The notes beneath the pieces were generated by a model. The model worked only from the letters and a program-made list of their open reading frames with translations, did not search any database and was not told the origin of the DNA. A stretch of 64,000 bases of DNA from Hirundichthys speculiger (lineage: Eukaryota; Chordata; Actinopteri; Beloniformes; Exocoetidae): positions 1-64,000 of the forward strand of contig JAGFBZ010001939.1 of NCBI GenBank assembly GCA_018398805.1, written 5' to 3'. The position numbers and the translations under genes were made by a program. Positions 56,831 through 64,000 of this stretch are shown here, piece after piece; position 1 is the first letter of the stretch, and every line of letters starts with the position of its first letter.

Positions 56831-57214
56831 TAGGGTTGCCACCTTCCAGACATGAAAATAAAGGACAATTCCGTATTTTACGGGACGAGTGGCAACCCTA
56901 TGGGGTAGACATTTTTAACCGGGTAGCAGTGCAACCCGTAACTGACAGCGTGGGGAGGGGCCAGGCACTGAGACAAGATGATTGGCACACATATAAAGAT
57001 ATGGGCCAGAGCGCAGCAGGTCCTGTTGTCCCGCCACAAATTTTGCTGGCCTTAATGTTTCCTGTATTTCATTTTGTTCATTATTGTTAAATTAGTGTTG
57101 ATGTGTGTGTGACAGACGTGTGTATGGGGCGTTAATGAAAATACGGGACAATCGCAACATTTTTTTTCTCAACAAAGGACAATGCCGTATTTTACGGGAC
57201 GGGTGCCAACCCTA
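56831..57214. mobile_element. hAT-type MITE inside the telomeric repeat, 384 bp
   Basis: It begins TAGGGTTGCCACC and ends GGGTGCCAACCCTA. The flanks CCCCTAAC / ACCCTAAC match at 7 of 8, but any telomeric sequence would, so the TSD is weak. Both ends carry CCGTATTTTACGGGACG, and the first 73 bp alone fold back (GGGTTGCCAC with GTGGCAACCC). No coding capacity. Confidence 0.8.
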
Positions 57215-57416
57215 ACCCTAACCCTAACCCCTACCCTACCCTAACCCTAACCCTAACCCTAACCCTAACCTAACTAACCTAACCCTACCCCTAACCCTAA
57301 CCTCTAACCCTAACCCCTAACCCTAACCCTAACCCCTAACCCTAACCCTAACACCCTAACCCTAACCCCTAACCCTAACCCTAACCCGAACCCCTACCCT
57401 AACCCTAACCCTAACC
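57215..57416. repeat. Interstitial telomeric repeat, right tract
   Basis: About 32 units of CCCTAA with variants (CCCCTAA, CTACCC, ACCCGA). The C-rich strand is on plus, the same orientation as the left tract. Confidence 0.96.
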
Positions 57417-58815
57417 AGACTTTACAGATCCAGATCCAAATTCAGACATCTGTGTCCGTGTCCATGGATTCACCTGAATCCAGAGACTCACCTGGCTCCC
57501 CATCATGTCTTGCACCTGCAGCTTTGTGCTCTTTCAGCTCCTGAGATCACGGGCCTGTTCCCGTCCAGGGATCCGACGGACTCATCAGATCCACGTCTGA
57601 GCAGAGACTGATCCAGAAAGACATTAACGGAGCCAGAATTGACGTTACGAAGTCACCAGAGAGTCGGGTCCCCGACTTCCAGACAAACTTGTCTTGAACA
57701 TTTTTCTTGTCTTGGACCTGACTGAATATCTATTGTTACTCAGAGATGTTTGGTCCAGGCTGAGGGTTCAGTTCAAAGTGCTTCTCCAACGTCTGTCGAG
57801 GAACAAGAACAGAGACAGAACAGATTAAAGGAGGTGAACAAATAGACGGGAGGCAAAGCGAAACAATTTAAAAGCAAAGAAAACCCCTTCAACCTGACTG
57901 CAGTCGGCATGAAAACATATTAAGTATTTAAAAACAAAAAGAGGCAGAAAAGAAGTGGAGTACGTGCACGTTGCTCTCCGTCTGCGTGCACGCTAAATGA
58001 ATCGATGCTCATTGATTTTAAGAAGCAAGTTTAACTCTGACCTGGTAGATTTGCAGATTTTGTTTCTGCTCTGCAGGTCATTAATGCTGCAGTCGGCCCG
58101 TGCAGGTTTATCCATTAATTTATCTATTTTTTTTTCACGGCTTCTCGTTAATGTCGCTCCCCAGAAAGACCCCAGCAGCCCCCCGGTACCCCCCAACGTT
58201 TAAACAGCGGCGGGCAGCCGGCGCATCGACTCTCAAGACTTCGGAATCACAATGGATCATTAAAATGCAGAAATTGTGTTTGTCGCCTTCCACTCTGGAT
58301 TTCATGCGAATCTTTTTTGGCGTATAAATATGAATAATTTTGAATAAATATGCATTTATCCCCCAGAGCACAGTTGCTGAAGTATAATCATTCGGCATAG
58401 CTGATTGCACTTTTTTCATAACCTTCGCTGCCCTCACGCCCGTGTTTTACGGCAAATAATTAAATTATGGCAAACAGAAGCCTCGAGCAGTGCAAACCAA
58501 TATACATGAGGACCCCCCCCTCCCAAAATAAATAAATAAATAGATAAATAAATAAATGAATCTTCCATACCAAGATTTCATACCAAAGACCTGGAAGTTT
58601 GACTGAATGTTGCTCAGTTTTGCTTCACCAGAACGTCCCGTTAAATCCGGCCGGTTGCTAATGAAGGTAAAAGCTAATAGATTCTGAAGCAACACCTGGA
58701 TAAATAAATTAAAAAGCTTTGAACCGAATTCATTCAGGTCCCAGATTGCACTGCAGAGTCGGTTTAAGAGGCCCCAGCTTGCCCCCCCATCCTCCCGACC
58801 CTCACAAATACATAA
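57417..58815. other. No gene seen; includes an (AAAT)n microsatellite at 58525-58560
   Basis: The microsatellite is AAATAAATAAAT with a TAGA interruption. The stretch 58000-58460 is AT-rich with TCATTAATGC and AATAATTAAATT motifs and might be conserved non-coding DNA, unproven. Confidence 0.45.
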
Positions 58816-58819
58816 CATA

Positions 58820-60318
58820 CAAAGTGAATTAGAAGCCGGGGTGCAGGGGGACCATCCACCCTCTGCGCCCCAAGTCGATTTTAAAGCACTTAACTTACAC
58901 ACACAAAATAATTTGAAAATATACATATATACAGAAGAAAATACACATAACACACATGTCGGGGGGGAGGATGGGGGGCTGGGCCGGCCATTTTGCCTCT
59001 TTTTTTTGTTTTCGTCCCTCCCTGCCCTGCGGGGGATTTGGGGTGTGGTCGTGGGTCCTGGCCACTGGGGCGTGTCCCTGTTTTTGGGGGGCCCTCCGCC
59101 GGTGAGGGCCTCCCTGCGTCGATGCATGGGCCTGGGTGCACCCCTGCTGGTGGGCTGGGTGCACGGTGTGGCTCTGGGAGGGGTCTTGGGTGTGGGGAGG
59201 GGTGTTGGCTTGCTGCAGGCTGGTGCGCAGTGGCGTAGGGGGGTGCTATGCGGCCTTTCTGGCGTGGCCTTCTGGTGCAGGCTGCTTCCCCTCGTTTGCC
59301 GCTGCTGTGCTGCAGGGGGGGGTAGTGGCTGTCTCGGCTGGCCTGGAGGGGGTTGCGCCCCCCTGGTTTCTCTCTCCTTCCCTCTCTCTGACCCGCCTGT
59401 CTCCCCTTTCCACTCCCTGCCGGCAGTTGGTGGGGGCGGGGGGGCTCGGCTGTCCTTAGGCTGCATGGGATGACAGCTACCAGGTCTGCATTTTCTGCTG
59501 GTACTGCTGCTATGGGCTTGGGGCCCGGTGGGTGGGAGGGTCCTCTTTGCGGTTCTGGCCTTCTCGGGCCCTGCCTGGCCCTCCTGTCAGTGGACGTATG
59601 CCTCGGGGATGTTTGCCCCCTGACCTCAGGGCCCTCTTGGGCCAGTCAGGCCCTGGGGTGATGGGAGTTAGCTGGTGTTTCTCACCCATGGGAGGACTTG
59701 ACATGGACTAAGATAAGGAGAGTGGTGATGGTAATTGTGGTAACAGTTTCCTTGGTACTTGGGTAACTTACATGTGAGTGTATATGGGCACAGGACACAT
59801 TAACTCTTTACACCCCTCCCCCAACACCCCCCCCCACTACTGTCAACACAATCAATCAATAATGTTTACATCAGTTCTCCATATACAGGTCTATAGCTTG
59901 GTATAAGATGTTCATCCAGTTTTCTTGTTAGTAGTTTCTGCTTCTTACATATCATCCTCTGAGTTTGTTTGCTGTCACAACACAATCCACTACACAACAC
60001 CCCTCACACTTCACAACCCAGCACACACCACATCCTCACTGTCGTGTCTCTTTAACTGTCTTCTCTTTAAATGTTTCACTGCTGGTGTTTTTTAGTCCTC
60101 TCTGATGAAATCAGGATTTAAGTTATTAATAAAGACGTTAGAATTTACTGCTAGAGAGGACTGTTGAAGGACACATTCACCCTTCACACTCCCACAAATG
60201 AAAAAGTCTGCTATAAGATTAAATTGCATATACATACTAGATGGTTTTTCTAAACAATGGCACTAACCTAAATGTAAATGCAGACACACACACACAAAAA
60301 AAACAAAAAAAAAAACAG
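58820..60318 (+). repeat. Probable retroelement: G-rich 5' block and A-rich tail
   Basis: The segment 58960-59480 is strikingly G-rich on plus (GGGGGGAGGATGGGG, GGGGGCGGGGGGGC). From 59690 the composition becomes ordinary, and at 60291-60318 it ends in an A-rich run (AAAAAAAACAAAAAAAAAAA). A GC-rich head and an A tail suggest a retroposon, but no RT or other domain is readable. The long frames 58465-59466 minus and 58841-59473 plus are compositional. Confidence 0.4.
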
Positions 60319-61620
60319 GCCCCATGCTGCAGCATCAACCCGTACTAACAGGACTAAATAATACAGAAGCTTTATAACTGGGAGCACTGGAGCAGCTCCA
60401 TCACCAACACGATCGAAAGATGCTCCTGCATGTCGAAGCAAACATTAAAACGATGAAGGTCTCAAGGAAAGAGAGGAATAATGTTAACGGGGTCTGACAG
60501 CTGCAGAAGACGAGGAGGAATAATGAAACTGCATCCAGCCAAATTCAATCTCCACTCGAGACAAAAGCTGTCGCCCACTCCAGGTTTTCACTTTGTTACT
60601 AACACACCGATTACCGTCTTTCCCTGAAAGTACACACACACACACACACACGCGTGCACGTGAAGCCCACACAAGTGGCACTTTTATTCTTAGAATACGT
60701 TTTACTTTTTCTGTTTTTCCATTTTTGTTCCTGAAGAGCCAGTTTTTTCTGTGTTTTGTCCGTCACTGGGTTCATTTATTTTTCCTCTCAGTCTCTGCAT
60801 CTTCAGCCGGAGGAAGCAACTTGACATGGCAAACGTTTCTCACATCCGTCTGGCACATCTCACCCACTCCCGTCCGGCTCACACGGACTGTGAAACGCGC
60901 TCACGGAGCGTGATGATGCATCATCCGCATCTCTTATGCAGTATTTTTTTTTTTTAACCCTCTGATATTTTTTTTATTGAAGTGTTATCTTCCTCACCCT
61001 CCACACAGACATCGTTATGTAATCCCAGCTCAGTGTGACAAACTCGATCGGGCTTCAGTTGGGATTTACAGAAGATCAATCACTAAATCTACAAAAAGCA
61101 AATGAACAAATAAAAAACAAACAGATGGACCAACAAGTACTGAAAGTTTTCATCTTTCTCCTTCCGGTTCTCCCAGTTCGTGGTCCAGGATGTGGCAGCA
61201 CCACCTTCGTCTTTGCGCCTGTCGAAGCTGCAGCCGTCGTGTTGATTACAGCTCCACAGCCACATACGTGCACATATTCATATATACATACGCAGGTAGA
61301 GCGGTTTTGTGTGTAAACTGTGAGCAGAGCAGCAGAGCTTTGGAGTTTGTGGAAATAAGGGTTATAATTAAACCCTGCTGGACTTTACAGAGCTGGTGAG
61401 TTGGATGGAGAACGAGCAGATAACCTTCAAAACAGATGTTTTAAAGATGAGTTTTAAATCTGAAACATAACACATTTATCTTAACTGATGTGCAGTTCAA
61501 ACGTTCAAGGCTTCAGATCGTGTTTCTTGAACCGTCGGTGGGTTGATTAAGTGAACTTGATCTGTCTGCAGACGCCCACGCAGCGCTGCAGAGCGCGCCG
61601 ATGTTGTCATGAAGTGTAAT
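60319..61620. other. No gene seen; includes a (CA)n microsatellite at 60631-60650
   Basis: Short unassigned frames on both strands (60593-60957, 61035-61399). No repeat terminus was recognised. Confidence 0.45.
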
Positions 61621-61624
61621 GTTA

Positions 61625-62905
61625 AAATTCACTCTGAGGCCTAAACTTGCTAAAACTGCTGTGTCATGAATTAAGGCCATGACTCTTCGCCTCAAATCCT
61701 GCCTCATTTGAGGCCACCGGTTGTTTTGGTACTGGCTCCATCAAGTAGCTAAGTTACGTCTAGACAGATCCCAAAGGTTACTGTGTTTTTCTACTTAGTT
61801 GTTTAGATCAGTGGTTCTCAACTGGTCTGGCTTCAGGACCCACCATCACCCTTAATGACAAGCCGTGACCCAAATCAAGGAAAATTTCCAACTTCTCAAA
61901 TTTATTAAATGAAAAGATCGTGCAGTTTGAATATAGATAGTAAATAGAATATCACAGAATGTCAACACAAAAAAAATAAGTTTATTGGTGAACCAAAACG
62001 ACAAAAACCAAAATGGCATAAGCAAAATGACTTCAAGGTTGAAATATTCCCTTTGATGCTCAATTAGCTGCATTTTAATTAAATCCAAAACACTTCACTT
62101 CAGTAACTTCAGCCTTTTTTATCAGACTCAACCTGCACAAACATGAAATAATAAAGTGCAACCACTGAGCAGTAGTTTCAAAAATAACTCAAATATGTAG
62201 CATTTGCTGAGTATCAGCAAAAAACAATTTCCTATTAAAACTATCTAGTCACTTATTCAAGCATTAATCATAACGCTGACATAACAAACACAACATTTCA
62301 GTAACAGCCATTTTAAAGACTCAATAGTGCTTTTATGCACAAACATGAAATAAAACAGTGCAACCACTGAGCAGTAGTTTCAAAAAGAACTCAATATATG
62401 TAGTTTCAGCTGAATAACCATCACTGACCTTTGTCTTCAAGATGAGAAAATCCATATCTCATATATTCTTCGTTGTATCTCTGCTTCACCTGCCCAACAT
62501 ATGGAAACAAACTCTACAGGTCTTTTTCTATGGTGTGAACTGGCGGGTGTCAACTCGCATTAGAGGGCATTATCGCCATCTACTGTTGAGGAGTATGAAT
62601 GACACGTTTTTTTTTTTTTAGCATTTCCTTCCCCAGGCAAAGGCCCACGACCCACTGAAAACAGGGTCTGCGACCCACTTTTGGGTCGCGACCCACCACT
62701 TGAGGAACCACTGGTTTAGATGAACTGCTTACCTTTCTGTCTTGATCATTCTGAACAATCCAGCGTTCTGTAATGACCTCCCTGAATCTGCAGACTTAGA
62801 GAATAAACTCCTTTTGCACCTCCATTGTTTGTCGATGCTTTGTTTAACAACCGAATAGACGGCTTCACCAGTGCACAATAGTAATAATTCTTACGACTGA
62901 GAAGA
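61625..62905 (-). repeat. Interspersed repeat, copy B, split by a hAT insertion
   Basis: Parts 61625-61808 and 62714-62905 together align in reverse complement with 13729-14145. Shared landmarks are GCCTAAACTTGCTAAAACTG, the CTGGCTCC..CAAGTAGCTAAG segment, TCTAGACAGATC and TTGTTTAACAACCGAAT. The join point in copy A carries one GTTTAGAT, the TSD of the insertion here. Confidence 0.78.
61809..62713 (-). mobile_element. Non-autonomous hAT element, 905 bp
   Basis: It begins CAGTGGTTCTCAACTGG and ends CCACTTGAGGAACCACTG, with perfect TSD GTTTAGAT at 61801-61808 and 62714-62721. On the minus strand near 62425-62495 the frame VKQRYNEEYMRYGFSHLEDK precedes a splice-donor-like AAG/GTCAGT, resembling the N-terminus of ZBED5-type hAT transposases. 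Nothing of the finger or catalytic core remains. Confidence 0.93.
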
Positions 62906-63084
62906 TATCCAAATTCTCATTTAACATTTGGTGCACGTGGTGGCACGAACCCGAGAAGGTGCACAATGATGAGTTAAGATTCCCCGTATCACTGGTGTTT
63001 TTGTCTTCCATGTGCACGCAAGGGCAGACGTGCAGGACGAGGGTGCGCCTTCACGCCTCCTTATATGGTGCTCCCTGGGTGGTC

Positions 63085-63180
63085 CCCCACCCTGGTGTAC
63101 CACCTGGCGCATCACCAGGCGCACCACCTGGCGCATCACCTGTTGCACCACCTGGCACATCACCCGGTGCATCACCTGGT
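63085..63180. repeat. 12-bp minisatellite, 8 copies
   Basis: Units such as GCACCACCTGGC and GCATCACCTGGT alternate, so a 24-bp higher-order period is visible. It explains the Pro/Ala/Gly-rich frame at 62959-63201. Confidence 0.95.
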
Positions 63181-63286
63181 GGGTGTGCGCTGCCAGTTTA
63201 GGATTAAAATGGTAACAAGTCTGAGTTTGTAAATCCTGAGGAAGCTTTTTGGTAAAGAGCTGATTCATCAGTAAACCGACACGCTG

Positions 63287-63334
63287 ACTGGTGAAGGTTT
63301 TTACTGGTGAAGGTTTTTACTGGTGAAGGTTTCT
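63287..63334. repeat. 16-bp tandem repeat, 3 copies
   Basis: ACTGGTGAAGGTTTTT occurs three times in a row, the last with T for C changes. Confidence 0.95.
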
Positions 63335-63885
63335 TTGACTGTTAATTCACCGTGAGGAGTTGACCTTTCACATTTTAACAATGTGAAAATGACATCATGA
63401 AGCGAATAAGATGTCGTTAATAACAAGCAAACGTGCCAGAGGTGGCGTGGTATCATGACGATGCTTTACCTCCTCCACTCCTGAACGGCTGCAGGTGTCA
63501 TGTCTCTCTCTCTCTGGTGTTTCTGTGCATGAATGTGCTCGCTGGATGTGCTGTAGATATCAGCGTACATCTGCATAACAGTTTAACACCCGTCGATGGC
63601 GGCGGATCGGGGGACTCTTATTGATTTTATCCCGTAAAGCACTTGCACGTCTATCAAAAATGTAATTATGTAAAGATCGATCGGTTGGTTTACTGATTCG
63701 CCCGATTTATTCATTCATTCGCCGATACAACATGGTGTGCAGAGTCAAATTAAAAAGAGATCAACGTCAGCTGCGGCGTTTCGCCGTCTGATCTGCAGCG
63801 TTACGGTCGTCAACGTGCACAACTATCCAAAGAAATGTTAGTTTGACTTGTTGGCTTTCTTCTTTTTTGTAATACTTTACAAGGC
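63335..63885. other. No gene seen; intergenic DNA
   Basis: Only short frames, such as 63433-63624 plus, with no recognised domain. Confidence 0.4.
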
Positions 63886-64000
63886 GGCTCAGTGGTTTGG
63901 TGGTCAGCGCTGTTGCCTCACAGCACGAAGGTTCCTGGTTTAAATCCCGGCAGGGGCCAGTTTACAGGTTCTCCCCTGTACTCTCACTGGTTTTCTCCAG
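63886..64000 (+). repeat. tRNA-derived SINE, cut by window end
   Basis: GGCTCAGTGGTTTGG near 63895 and GGTTTAAATCC at 63937-63947 fit Pol III A and B boxes. The following CAGGGGCC...GGTTCTCCCCTGT and TTTTCTCCAG belong to the same family seen reversed at 48450-48750. The 3' end is outside the window. Confidence 0.75.

Noticed and set aside
56757..57416. True chromosome end (telomere)
   Set aside because: Ordinary sequence continues on both sides for kilobases, and the array is short and full of variants, so it is interstitial.
58465..59466. 333-codon minus frame, the longest outside the retrotransposon
   Set aside because: Proline-rich and arginine-rich composition arises from the G-rich block. 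The opposite strand is open as well, no domain is recognisable, and the other half reads through AT-rich sequence and a microsatellite.
63886..64000. Functional tRNA gene at the right edge
   Set aside because: A and B box-like motifs are present, but the sequence continues as a known type of fish SINE body and no cloverleaf could be closed.

Overview
The window reads as non-genic, repeat-rich chromosomal DNA of a ray-finned (teleost) fish. The evidence is the mix of repeats: a Ty3/Gypsy LTR element, many hAT-type DNA transposons with exact 8-bp target-site duplications (TSDs), Tc1/mariner, Tigger-like and piggyBac remnants, LINE 3' ends with teleost-style tails, and AT-rich single-copy DNA between them. 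The species cannot be named. I recognise no host protein-coding gene, rRNA, tRNA or CRISPR array. Nearly all long open frames are transposon proteins, readings through tandem repeats, or chance frames.

Layout. Positions 1-7193 hold a minus-strand Ty3/Gypsy element: 5' LTR about 6209-7193, gag, zinc knuckle and protease, RT, RNase H, integrase, polypurine tract, and a 3' LTR cut by the window edge. Its two LTRs are nearly identical over the shared 540 bp, yet pol is broken by about seven frame changes. From 7.2 to 26.6 kb there is AT-rich single-copy DNA carrying a palindrome-bearing element (8747-9577), hAT elements (11402-12543, 13034-13472, 14741-16151, 19199-20343, 25384-26549 and a truncated sibling at 22594-23462) and small Tc1 and LINE remnants. 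From 27.5 to 36 kb lie a decayed minus-strand LINE, a 0.8 kb 21/22-bp minisatellite, an (AATTT)n array and a 1.16 kb polypyrimidine tract. From 37.1 to 46.6 kb lie a Tigger-like element with two nested repeats, a decayed Tc1 transposase, and a piggyBac remnant (43356-46594) holding a hAT that itself holds a second hAT-type MITE. From 48 to 64 kb lie a SINE-like repeat, more hAT elements (48861-49529, 51662-52100, 54723-55898, 61809-62713), a long-TIR element (52201-53667), interstitial telomeric repeats interrupted by a MITE (56757-57416), a G-rich block, and a SINE cut by the right edge.

How the parts relate. There is no operon or pathway. The content is a layered record of transposition. 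Six hAT elements keep only a first coding exon of the transposase (BED-finger type or similar) and have lost the catalytic part, so they are non-autonomous and would have needed a transposase from elsewhere. Nesting gives a relative order of insertion, and one inverted repeat pair (13729-14145 and 61625-62905) supplies a natural empty site for the 61809-62713 insertion. I found no sign of a new defence, immune or metabolic system. The most unusual features are structural: a perfect 26-bp inverted repeat, a head-to-head telomeric palindrome, and a minisatellite open in all three minus-strand frames.
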